From Parapristionchus giblindavisi (lineage: Eukaryota; Nematoda; Chromadorea; Rhabditida; Diplogasteridae), in contig CALSFV010000227.1 of the NCBI GenBank assembly GCA_943737045.1, positions 897,501 through 961,500 of the forward strand: a stretch of DNA of 64,000 bases. Reading direction: 5' to 3'. A program made the translations under genes and the position numbers. The stretch's first letter is position 1. Every line of letters starts with the position of its first letter. The notes beneath the pieces were generated by a model. It saw only the letters and a program-made list of their open reading frames with translations, was not told the origin of the DNA and did no database searches. Positions 9,597 to 19,585 of this stretch are shown here, piece after piece.

Positions 9597-11430
9597 TAGA
9601 AAGGAACTAATTTGCTATCGTAAAAACGTAGAAAAGAAAATTTTTGATAGCGAAGACATGAATAAATTCTTTACTTATATGAAACGCTGTTCTAATACTC
9701 AAAAGGGTATTGATGGATTGAGAGATGACAACGGAACTACCATTCTCAATGACATAGATAAGGCCAATCTTCTCGCAAATACGTTTGTCAGCGTTTTTAC
9801 TACTGACAACGGTATCATCCCAACCCTTAAACCAATTCCAAACATAGAAAATTTTGAAGAGCCACTGTTTCTAAGACACGAAATCTGTGAACTTATAAAT
9901 AGATGGAAAAAGACCTCATGTAGAACTCCAGAAAATATTAACCTCATTTTCATTAAAAGGATATCCATCCCTATAGCTGAACCACTAGAGATTATCTTTC
10001 GAACTTCATTTGAAACTGGAATCATACCTAGACAGTGGAAACACTCCATTGTTACTCCTGTGAAGAAATCCCCCCTTTCTCAGATCCTCTTAACTATAGA
10101 CCAATCTCAATTACATCATTTTTCTGTAGAGTCTTTGAACGCATTTTAAGCAAGTCTATAATATCACATTGTGAATCTTTGCAAATATTCCCTGATGAAC
10201 AGTACGGCTTTAGAAAGCATAGATCACGTGAACTTCAAATGTTGGAAGTACTTGAACACTGGTCTGCCTCACTTAGTAATGGACAGCCAGTTGACGTAAT
10301 ATATTTTGACTTTGCTAAGGCATTTGATAGAGTATCCCACCCCAAACTTCTAGCTAAACTCAACACGATTGGTTTATCCTCTAAAACCTTACGTTGGACT
10401 TCTGATTATCTCAACAACAGAACTTTTCAAGTTAGAGTAAAAGATAAACTCTCTGAGTGTCACCCTGTATCTAGTGGAGTGCCACAGGGCTCAGTACTTG
10501 GGCCCTTGCTCTTTCTCATTTTCATATCTGAACTACACATACTGATTCAAAAAGATGGTGTGGTGGCTCGCCTATATGCTGATGACATAAAGATATACAG
10601 ATCATTTAGAACTGGTGAACCTCCCCACCCCCCCCCCCTACAGGTTGCAGTCGACACTATTGTTAAATGGTCAAACGACTGGCAATTACCTCTAGCGTCC
10701 CATAAATGTAACTCCCTACACCTAGGTAGAGCGAATCCTTCAAGAGTATATACTATTGAAGGCAATAATCTAACTCAAAAAGAAGTTGTCAAAGATCTAA
10801 GATTCATAATTCAAAGAAGCCTGACTTTCTCAGATCATTGTAGAGCAGTATCAATCAAAGCAAAATCAGCCTGTCATATAATTATGCGTGCTCTAAGAAC
10901 AAATAACCCGATAATTCCACTGAAAGCATATTCAATATACAGGCCTATTTTAGAGAGCGCTTGCACTGTATTCAATCCCTACCAGAAAAAAAGACATAAA
11001 AATGTTAGAAAAAGTACAGAATTATTTCACAAGAAGACTGTTTGCACGTTGCCACAAATATACGTGGCAATTCATGGCTAATAGTAGTGCACGCAACACA
11101 AAACACGGTCTTGACACTCTCGAGCAGCGCAGGCTAAACATTGACATTAAAATGTCCATCAAACTACTTAGAGGGAAAACCAGTATTTCAAATAATAAAA
11201 ACCACCATTTCAAAACCTACGTTACTAGAAATGGATTAAACTTCTCCAATTGTTGGTCTCGATTCCAATACAGGCATAACAGTTTCTTCTTGCGAGCGGC
11301 TCGGTTACTTACCCGACCAGAGAACAGAATCAACTTTTAAAAATCAATGACTGATCAGTTTGGCCACAACTTCATTATCATTATTATACTTGTATTCAAT
11401 GTTCAATCCCCTGATCCTCATTTATTTTAT

Positions 11431-11439
<9 letters not shown>
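9597..11439 (+). mobile_element. LINE (CR1/Jockey-like) copy 1, 5'-truncated
   Basis: Encodes a non-LTR reverse transcriptase in the plus orientation, followed by a short 3' UTR and a (TA)n tail. The 5' end is cut inside the ORF and sits directly against repeat R. Two frameshifts, one at a C run near 10070 and one at an A run near 10987, break the frame. A second family member lies at 45553-47117. Confidence 0.85.
9607..11340 (+). pseudogene. Reverse transcriptase of LINE copy 1 (frameshifted)
   Basis: Three overlapping frames give one non-LTR reverse transcriptase: about 9607-10080, 10060-10990 and 11002-11340. Visible motifs in order are YRPISITSFFCRVFERIL, YFDFAKAFDRVSHPKL (first catalytic Asp), SSGVPQGSVLGPLLF, and RLYADDIKIY (catalytic Asp pair near 10580). 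The C-terminal part (LEKVQNYFTRRLFARC) is shared with copy 2. The endonuclease domain is missing. Frame changes fall in homopolymers, so the copy is dead unless these are sequencing errors; the paralogue at 45.7 kb lacks them. Confidence 0.85.

Positions 11440-11465
<26 letters not shown>
11440..11465. repeat. (TA)n tail of LINE copy 1, first part
   Basis: Pure TA repeat directly after the LINE 3' UTR. The tract reappears at 14465-14470 and 15998-16067, split by transposons that all target TA. Confidence 0.8.
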
Positions 11466-11468
<3 letters not shown>

Positions 11469-12856
11469 TAGCGCCCAAAAGTCTGAATACACTTTTTATT
11501 TCTGTTGTAATTTTTGGGTCAGTTGAGATTTCAAGCTGTAATGTGGACATTATGCACCCAAGGTATGTATATATTCGATACTCTTATAAGGTGTCACGGG
11601 CCTTTCTGGTTATTGCATAGTAATGACGCTACCGAACAATACTTTTTCGAAAATTCATTATTCTTTCAGGGATTTTTTCGTACTCATCAAGCTTCGTGAG
11701 CATTGAGAGAACTACAAGGCCTATCCAGAAAAAAAGTTTCAGGTTGCTGCGAATTCGGGTATTGGCTGCAGACTTGCTGCAATATCGCGGTCGCAAAATC
11801 ATATCTCGGCTTCTAGAACAGCTTTAAAGGAGTTCAAAGCAGCAAACTGATTCTCTTGATGATTCCTGATAATCCTGCAAGTTTGGAAGCGGTAGCTCAT
11901 CATTCATCCTCATGGATCGAAAAAGTCATTTTTTTACAAGACCCAACTTTGAAGGTTCACAATTCTGAGGCCGGACCTTGTAAAAATCTGGTTTTTGGAT
12001 AGAAATGTTGCAAATCTATTAATTAGTCGATTTCCTGCTTGTTAGAACGATTGCTTATCTGTCTTGCCTGCGGCAGACGATTATCTGAAGGATACTCGTT
12101 TTGGCCGCTCCCATTTCTCATCTCGCGACCCGTACACATCTCTAGGCTTTAAATACTGCACAATGGCGATTTAGCAGCTTTTTGTTATTTGATTAGTCAG
12201 AATAGAGAGACACTGTATGAATCGAGTTTTTGATCTTTGATCTTTGTGTTTTCGATCTTTGATCATTGATCTTTGCTCATTATTTCGTTAAATTTTGCTC
12301 AAAATCATAATGAAAATTTCTATCCAAAAACCAGATTTTTACAAGGTCCGGCCTCAGAATTGTGAACCTTCAAAGTTGGGTCTTGTAAAAAAATGACTTT
12401 TTCGATCCATGAGGATGAATGATGAGCTACCGCTTCCAAACTTGCAGGATTATCAGGAATCATCAAGAGAATCAGTTTGCTGCTTTGAACTCCTTTAAAG
12501 CTGTTCTAGAAGCCGAGATATGATTTTGCGACCGCGATATTGCAGCAAGTCTGCAGCCAATACCCGAATTCGCAGCAACCTGAAACTTTTTTTCTGGATA
12601 GGCCTTGTAGTTCTCTCAATGCTCACGAAGCTTGATGAGTACGAAAAAATCCCTGAAAGAATAATGAATTTTCGAAAAAGTATTGTTCGGTAGCGTCATT
12701 ACTATGCAATAACCAGAAAGGCCCGTGACACCTTATAAGAGTATCGAATATATACATACCTTGGGTGCATAATGTCCACATTACAGCTTGAAATCTCAAC
12801 TGACCCAAAAATTACAACAGAAATAAAAAGTGTATTCAGACTTTTGGGCGCTACTG
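11466..12856. mobile_element. Palindromic Tc1-type element 1 (541-bp arms)
   Basis: Ends are CAGTAGCGCCCAAAAGTCTG and its reverse complement, flanked by TA on both sides. Left arm 11466-12006 and right arm 12316-12856 are the same length (541 bp) and look almost identical; both contain the same 61-codon frame (MGQLRFQAVMWTL...). The 309-bp centre (12007-12315) is not repeated and carries TTTGATC motifs near 12235-12285. No transposase is recognisable, so it is a non-autonomous fold-back element whose TIR starts like Tc1-family ends. Confidence 0.85.
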
Positions 12857-12860
12857 TATA

Positions 12861-14464
12861 CACTAGCGGACAAAAAGATGTCACATTCATGTTTTTCGAT
12901 GATAATTTTTATTCCACATGTGATATCTTCCTGTATTCTTTTCTATTGGAATTAGCAACCAATATTATCATTCTTAATGAACCATAGCTCATGTCAAATC
13001 GATATTGCGAATATATAAAAAATGAAAAGTATTTTAGGGAAATTCGCGATTTTCAGATATGTCAAAAATAAATCAAATAAAAAAATATAGACAAAGGATG
13101 TAAACCCAAATAGTATGGAATTGTGGAGAGTATATCAGTATCGAGTGAATGAGCCCTTGGTCTTGATAACTGACTCACATATTCTTGCTATGGAGTCGAT
13201 GAACTTGAGTCCTGTCGATTGCCTGGTGGCAGCCCATGCTCCCTCCAGTTGATTCATCTTATAGGCGGTATTCTTGGCCTTTATTCCCTCCAGGCTTTTC
13301 TGCAGTATCTTCTACATGTCCTCGATTTTATTCAAGTCCGGGAATTGATTTGGTCAGTCGATTGCGGTTATAAAATGATGGCACAGCCAATCCCTCATAT
13401 GACCCAAGGCATACTTACGATCGTTATCCTGCTGAAAAATGAAAACTCAGCCGGTCTTCTTGAGCGTATGCGATCTCAAATTCTTCTCCAGGATATCCGG
13501 GTACAGGAACATGTCCATCTTTCTATTGATCCAGCAAGTTGGACCTTTTACCGCCACTCAAATAGCACTTCAATATAACTGTGTTTCCTCCTCCGTGCTT
13601 GACCATCGGAAAACGGTACTTGTGATCGATTCGAGTACCAGCATAACCATGCACGTACTCAATGTCTTGATATCCTAAAATATTGACCTTCCATTGGTCT
13701 GACCGAGGCACGTTACGCCGCACTGGTCGACACCAGTAAAGATGAGCGCGCACACTGCACTCCCGCGCGGATATTCTTCAGAATGATAAAGGGTTTCATG
13801 GAGAGATGGACATGTTCCTGTACCCGGATATCCTGGAGAAGAATTTGAGATCGCATACGCTCAAGAAGATCGGCTGAGTTTTCATTTTTCAGCAGGATAA
13901 CGATCGTAAGTATGCCTTGGGTCATATGAGGGATTGGCTGTGCCATCATTTTATAACCGCAATCGACTGACCAAATCAATTCCCGGACTTGAATAAAATC
14001 GAGGACATGTAGAAGATACTGCAGAAAAGCCTGGAGGGCATAAAGGCCAAGAATACCGCCTATAAGATGAATCAACTGGAGGGAGCATGGGCTGCCACCA
14101 GGCAATCGACAGGACTCAAGTTCATCGACTCCATAGCAAGAATATGTGAGTCAGTTATCAAGACCAAGGGCTCATTCACTCGATACTGATATACTCTCCA
14201 CAATTCCGTACTATTTGGGTTTACATCCTTTGTCTATATTTTTTTATTTGATTTATTTTTGACATATCTGAAAATCGCGAATTTCCCTAAAATACTTTTT
14301 ATTTTTTTATATATTCGCAATATCGATTTGACATGAGCTATGGTTCATTAAGAATGATAATATTGGTTGCTAATTCCAATAGAAAAGAATACAGGAAGAT
14401 ATCACATGTGGAATAAAAATTATCATCGAAAAACATGAATGTGACATCTTTTTGTCCGCTAGTG
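12861..14464. mobile_element. Palindromic Tc1-type element 2 with transposase arms
   Basis: Ends are CACTAGCGGACAAAAAGATG and its reverse complement, flanked by TA. Left arm 12861-13520 and right arm about 13804-14464 are inverted copies of about 660 bp. Each arm carries the C-terminal part of a Tc1-like transposase pointing outward. The unique centre extends the left copy with more transposase sequence. It is best read as a Tc1 element joined head to head with an inverted partial copy of itself. Confidence 0.8.
13804..14190 (+). pseudogene. Tc1-like transposase, C-terminal fragment
   Basis: Reads FQQDNDRKYALGHMRDWLCH, then a stop, PNQFPDLNKIEDM, another stop, and KILQKSLEGIKAKNTAYKMN. FQQDN and the DWPNQFPDLNKIE region correspond to the second catalytic Asp and the SPDLNPIE block (third acidic residue) of Tc1 transposases. 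A near-identical copy runs on the minus strand in the left arm (about 13175-13520), where DWPNQ is intact. In-frame stops show decay. Confidence 0.75.
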
Positions 14465-14639
14465 TATATATATTAGGTTGTCGGGAAAGTCTTGACACCT
14501 ATGTTTGCCTTTCCACTGTGTGTCGTTGATGCACTTTGGTGTTCTCTCGTTACTAGTGAATACCAAGCAGGGACGGGCCTTTGCAGTAAACAACTCCCCA
14601 TTCCATTCACATCAGTCAGGCTCAAGTAGTGCAACGATG

Positions 14640-15975
14640 TATGACATTAGTACTTTCCACAACCGTCATGTTCCACTTTACCTCTTCCTATCCGACACCA
14701 CGATGAAGGATTCGGATACCTTCCTGAAGATTCTTTATGGTACACATGCCCACACTACAACACCATCAAGATTTGGTTCCTGCGCTTCAAAGGAAACGAC
14801 ATTTCCTTCCATAAACGGCAGACCCCGTGAGTTGGATTTTGACACGTCGAAGAAACTCGTGGAATCGGACCCATTCCAAAGTGTCTGTAAATTGGTCATC
14901 ACACTTGGAGTCCACCATAGCACAGTCGAGGAATACCGGAAATCCATTGGAATGAGAAAATTTTTCGGTCGATTCATACCCCATGATCACACCAAAACCA
15001 ACCTTGATCGTTGAATCGATGATTACATTACCCACCCCACTCTCCACTCTGGGGATCGATGACTGGACCGGCTCACAACGGGGTATGAAAAGTGGATCTA
15101 CTACGATAACAACCACAAGTGAGCCGAGAGGAATGAAGAACGAGAGACACCACACGAAGCCCCCAAACCTAAACTGCGCACGCAAAAACCCATGCTTTCA
15201 GTATGGTGGGGGAATGGATGGTATGATCAGCTGGCAGCTGCTCCTCCCCGAGGGCATGACAATTACCAGGTCCAAGTGCGTTATTGTGCGTATAAAATGT
15301 ACTTGCATAAGAAAATGACAAATGGTGCTAACGAACGGAAGTCACAATCGAGAGGCGATCGAGATGTAGTCCTTCTACATCTCGCCCCGCCTCTCGATTG
15401 TCTCTCCGCTGCCTCTCTCTAACCCGGCTAACCTTCGCCGCGCGCTATATTATATATAAAAGAGATCGGCATAGTTTCTGAACCATGCAAAACAAGAAAG
15501 TCTCTTGTGGGAGTGGTTGGCTACTCTCGTACCAAATAAACAAGTGTATTTTATACGGTCAATACACAACAACGGAATATGATGAAGGCAGTCGATCATT
15601 CAAGCCTGAAGGACAAAAAAGTATATTATCACCACGATAGCCCCCATCACCATGTCACCAATAAAGTCATGCAGGAACTGGCCGTATATGGATGGATGGT
15701 TCTCCCTCACCTCCCGTATTCTACTGACCTGGCCGCGTCAGATTGCTAGCTTTTCACAGGCCTGACCCGTGCCCTTCGAGATAGGGCCTTCAATTCCCGT
15801 GGAAATGTCAATGCTGAACTCAAGCAATACTTCACTTTGCGCCCATCTGGGTTCTATAAAAAGAAAAAACCACACATTGACCGATCGTTGGCGCAGCATT
15901 TGTTGACAATGATGGAGCATATAACACATAATGTACTTCTCTTTGCTTCGAGAAATAAACGATTGAAAAAGGTAT
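14640..15975 (+). pseudogene. mariner transposase remnant
   Basis: N-terminal HTH-linker region is visible as RPRELDFDTSKKLVESDPFQ and LGVHHSTVEEYRKSIGM...FIPHD (about 14820-14980), matching the GRP...V...WVPHEL pattern of mariners. Catalytic core pieces in shifting frames include YEKWIYYDNNHK (the DEKW block, first Asp replaced by Tyr), PKPKLRTQKPMLSVWWG, YHHDSPHHHV (second Asp) and YSTDLAASD (third Asp). Frameshifts, stops and the MITE insertion make it nonfunctional. Confidence 0.8.
15284..15562. mobile_element. MITE family B (TA target) inside the mariner
   Basis: TIRs start TTGTGCGTATAAAATGTACT and TTGACCGTATAAAATACACT (inverse) and are flanked by TA at 15282-15283 and 15563-15564. Other copies: 45161-45416, 21170-21331 and a diverged one at 18747-18965. 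It contains TATATAAAAGAG, a TATA-like box, but no ORF. Its position splits the mariner transposase, so it is younger than the mariner. Confidence 0.8.
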
Positions 15976-15992
15976 CAAGACTTTCCCGACAA

Positions 15993-15997
<5 letters not shown>

Positions 15998-16067
<70 letters not shown>
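15998..16067. repeat. (TA)n tail of LINE copy 1, last part
   Basis: About 70 bp of pure TA, ending where repeat R resumes. It is the distal remainder of the LINE tail. Confidence 0.8.
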
Positions 16068-16068
<1 letters not shown>

Positions 16069-16303
16069 CGCAATTCCGAAGAAATTTGGACTCTAGCTTG
16101 TTCGGTTGAAAAAATATGAAAATCGAGTTTTCAAACTTGGCGCCCACCTGGCACGCCGCGTTCCACTGTCCACTTTGGGTACCATTTTGTAATCAGGGCC
16201 CAAGGTACCCTACACCCATAAAGTGGAATGGCCTGAATCAAAATTCTTGGCGCGATGTCCGAAATCTGGCCGAACTGGTCGAGTCTTACAGATCCGGACT
16301 CTT
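16068..16303 (+). repeat. Repeat R, right half of interrupted copy
   Basis: Resumes the match to the minus strand of 540-765 (CCGAAGAAATTTGGACT..., CTTGGCGCCCACCTGGCACG, GAGTCTTACAGATCCGGA). Together with 9480-9596 it rebuilds the uninterrupted copy. Confidence 0.8.
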
Positions 16304-16615
16304 AATTTATAAATATTATGTACGTTCTGAAAATTATAAAACGGAAGAAAAGAAGAGAATAGTAATATTTTATGCGTTTACAAGAAACACAATACAAAAA
16401 AATACAAGAAAAAATCCAAATTGATGATTAACATATGTACAAAAATAACAGTATAAAACGAAGATTGGATTGGCAATTCTGGATTAAAAGGTCTTGTCAA
16501 TTTTCACACATTGAAGCTGGCGAGGATCCTTCTCACTATATCAAATAAGTTATTAAACCTGTAATTAAATCTTGAGCCTGGATTTTTGAAATTGAGAACG
16601 AGAGAGAGAGAGAGC
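16304..16615. other. intergenic, nothing recognised
   Basis: AT-rich sequence, with no gene or repeat that I recognise. Confidence 0.35.
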
Positions 16616-16616
16616 T

Positions 16617-16773
16617 CCGGTATTTCAAAACTAGCAGTCTACTTAAAATGACTTGAAGTTTAGACTACCAGTGAAGAAACATTTGACGAAATTCATTACA
16701 GTATTATGAAGTAGACTCGACAAGTCTGCTGGGAATGATAAGTAGACTACTAGTTTTGAGATGCCAGAGAGGA
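16617..16773. mobile_element. MITE family D, short copy
   Basis: Starts CTCCGGTATTTCAAAACTAG and ends CTAGTTTTGAGATGCCAGAG. It keeps the ends and the CAAGTCT region but is shorter than 1-200. Confidence 0.65.
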
Positions 16774-16931
16774 AGGGAGCGATAGAGAGTCAACTTACAG
16801 TATACTTCTCTGGAAGTTTGGCAGTGAGTATATAACCTGGAGCGTGCGACGCTTGCGTCTGTGCGTTCACCGTTCCATTCTCATCAATGCCAACAAGAAG
16901 CGAGGTACGGTCCAAACTTGAAAAAAAGGCT

Positions 16932-17275
16932 TAAAAGCGATACCCCGAGCTAATTTTACTCTCCGCATTGGCAATACTCTCTCGTAGACAAAGAAAGCGA
17001 GAGAGTGTGGCCAGAGCGGAGAGTAAAATCAGCTCGCGATGTGCCTTTATAGACACACCCTTAGCTAATTTGAAACTCTGGCCACACTCAATCGCTTTAT
17101 TTGTCTGCGAGAGAGCGTTGCCAGAGCGGAGATTTTCGCATTATCACGGCGCGTACCTTTAAAGGGACCTCACTCAATGGCCTCTTCATTGCGCACAATA
17201 TTTCTCTGTTCTCTAACAACGAGAGAGCGTAGAGCGTTGAAGAGGCCGTTGACAAAGGTTTCGCTCCCTTTAAAC
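16932..17275. mobile_element. Composite of TTAA-type MITEs F-F-G
   Basis: Two family F fold-backs (about 16932-17050 and 17047-17158) are followed without a gap by a family G fold-back (17159-17275). Where F meets G the single TTTAAA serves as the right end of one and the left end of the other. Family G reads AAGGGACCTCACTCAATGGC ... GCTCCCTT between TTAA sites. Confidence 0.7.
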
Positions 17276-17882
17276 GTCATATCATTCTAGTTATTTCCAC
17301 TTACTTTGTCTTCATAATTTCATGAGAGAAATCGTTCATATTCACTGATATTAATTCAGCTTGAACAGTCAGATAAAATATCCGATTATTGAAGATCACT
17401 GGTTGACCGTACATCTGCAATCATGCTATATAAACCAGGGCTGGGATTTCGGTTTTTTTCAATTTTCCGAATTTTCCGATTTTCCGATCTTTTTCGGAAA
17501 ATTTTGATTTTCCGATTTTCCGAAAATATTTTTTCCGAACAGCACTGATACAAACATACTAAAAATGATAGGAAACGGTTACGAAGAAAGTTATGGCTGA
17601 AAAACCAAAATATCCTAGAATATTGGCCAGCACTGTAATGTGAATGGATTTAATTATCCAATTGTCTTATATTACCACAGGTGTGATAAAGTATTTTATG
17701 TAGAGGCCGAAACACCATAAGGCACAATATAACTAACCTACATATCTCTTTTAAATAATTTACATTTTACGTGCATGCAAAAAACTTGTACATCTATTAT
17801 TATATTGTTGATATAATGTGTACTTCCGTATTCACTCAATTTTGTACCTAGTTTTCTCATTGTTACCACACAAAGATTATTA
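17276..17882. other. intergenic, TTTTCCGA repeats
   Basis: Contains a short run of TTTTCCGA-type repeats (about 17445-17535). The rest is AT-rich 3' flank of the minus-strand gene that ends at 17883. Confidence 0.35.
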
Positions 17883-19538
17883 TTAATAATAATAAACCAT
17901 ACCATAGGCAGTTCTTTTTTCTCCAAAGTCTCTTCTGAGTCTGATCGATGTCGACGAATGGAGGAAGAATTTCCTGTTCTACTTATACCGAACAGGAAGT
18001 CACTAGAAATTCATATAGAGTAATTTGTTAAAGGCGCACCCAAGCTAAAATGAAACTGGCAATGCTCTCTGGCTCTCTTTGTCTACAAGAAAGCGTTGCC
18101 AGAGTGGATAGTAAATTTTCGCTCGGAGAGTGCCTTACAGGCGGCGTAACCTCACTCAATGGTCTCTTCGACGCGCAATGCTCTCTCGTTGTTAGAGAAC
18201 AGAGAAATAGTGCGCGTAATGAAGAGGCCATTGAGTGAGGTTACGCTCCCTTTAACCTACTAAAGCATAAACGATTCTGCACACATATTTCTGTTTTGTT
18301 GATCAGCTAGTAGCAAGAACATTTTCTACGAGCAATATTTAATCTTATTAATTTAATTTAATTTATCATACATCAATAAGATGCGACAACATTTGAAATA
18401 ACAGATAAAAAAGAGCTTGTGGGATAGATAGAATGCATATATATCGTTGAAATCATACTTACCCATACACATTAACATGCTTATATTTCTTCAGTTCATC
18501 AATCGAAATATTGAATTTAATTCCATGATTTGATCGATAATCTCCCATTGCTATAGCATACACAACATTTGGATTATTATCTCTCTCAATGAAATAATGA
18601 AGAAAGAATGAGTTACAGAGATATTTTAGGCCTTGTTCAATCTGTAAAAAAATCAAGTTTTTACTAATAAAAATATTAGTTTTACCTTAAAAGAATCGAT
18701 GATTACGACTTGATTATTGCATAGTTCAGCTTTCTTTATGATTCCATCCTGAATATGAAATACACATGTTTATTTGGTACGAGAGTAGCCAGCCACAGCC
18801 GCAATGTCTTTATATGTTTAGACAGAGAGCCCAAGCGTGATTGTAGGTAGATCAGAGAGAGGGCGAGGAGGGAAGGGAGGGAAAGCGGGGCTATTTGAAT
18901 ATTTATTTGCGTATTGTTAGCAGCTAGTAGCAAGGCAATTACACAAGTACATTTTATACGGACAATAATCGTTAGTTAAAACCAAATTAACCTTTATGAA
19001 GTAGAAGGAATTTCCCACAACTCCGAATAGGACATCGTATACAAACGGTCTCTCTGTACGTTTAGTTCTAAATTAAATATTTTCCACTGAAATTTTTGTA
19101 AAATCAGTTTAATTTTAATTTCAAAATAACAACCAACCCCTTCATCCATGTGATGTATTTAGTATAGAACAGGGAACAATGAACAAACTCATCTGAAATA
19201 TTTTTTTTTATTTATTTATTTAAATAAATAGATAAATAGAAATAAAATAAGATCACAGAGCAATGTACAAATTCATCAGAAATAATCATTGCACACAGAA
19301 AAAAGTGTGCCCCATAGCTGACATGCCCTGTGAATTGTTATATTTACCACTTTTTACGTTTTATTTTTCATTTTTGATTGTGAAACACTTCACAGGTCTT
19401 CTACGCGGTGGGTTACACTATCTTCTCTGTGTGCAATAACGCTCTAAAGCATCCTCTCATACCTTGAGATATTTGGTAAAAGAATCCTATGTTGTCAATC
19501 GAATATTTTTCACTTTTCTGAAACTGCATAATTAACAT
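17883..19538 (-). CDS. Unidentified multi-exon protein (about 166 aa)
   Basis: Exons on the minus strand: 19538-19463, 19192-19138, 19067-18992, 18748-18686, 18641-18463 and 17934-17883. All phases match and the total is 501 nt. Start chosen at ATG 19538 because acceptor ATAATTTCAG lies four bases upstream, which suits trans-splicing; further 5' exons cannot be excluded. Landmarks are FFYQISQDEFVHCSLFYTKY, FVYDVLFGVVGNSFYFIK, ELCNNQVVIIDSFK and NPNVVYAIAMGDYRSNHGIK. The C terminus reads EKRTAYGMVYYY, and the last exon is the weakest call (acceptor GACTCAG). There is no signal peptide or membrane segment, and I recognise no family. A family B MITE fills intron 3 and F/G fold-backs fill intron 5. 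Confidence 0.55.
18029..18256. mobile_element. TTAA-type MITEs F+G in intron 5 of the unidentified gene
   Basis: Family F (TTAAAGGCGCACCCAAGC start) runs into family G (GGCGTAACCTCACTCAATGG ... GTTACGCTCCCTTTAA). The shared junction TTACAG is a mutated TTAAAG. Confidence 0.65.
18747..18965. mobile_element. MITE family B, diverged copy in intron 3
   Basis: Right end ACATTTTATACGGACAA is followed by TA. The left part TACACATGTTTATTTGGTACGAGAGTAG matches the family interior, while its outermost bases have diverged and now carry the TATTCAG acceptor of the next exon on the minus strand. Confidence 0.55.
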
Positions 19539-19585
19539 TTTCCTGAAATTATGAAATGAAAATTAAACTAATTATAGAGATACGA

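Larger units (their letters stand above)
14471..15997 (+). mobile_element. mariner element with nested MITE
   Basis: TIRs TTAGGTTGTCGGGAAAGTC and GACTTTCCCGACAATCTAA are flanked by TA. Removing the inserted MITE and its TA duplication (281 bp) leaves 1246 bp, the usual mariner size. The interior carries degraded mariner transposase on the plus strand. Confidence 0.85.

Noticed and set aside
10035..11081. Intact autonomous retrotransposon
   Set aside because: No endonuclease, 5' truncation and two frameshifts relative to the paralogue at 45.7-47.1 kb.
11514..12808. Conserved 61-aa protein encoded twice (MGQLRFQAV...)
   Set aside because: The frames are mirror positions in the two arms of a palindromic transposon; identity reflects arm identity, not selection.
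15837..16147. Frames of 90-97 codons with (IY)n repeats
   Set aside because: They run through the (TA)n tract; only the first part overlaps the mariner remnant, which is in another context.
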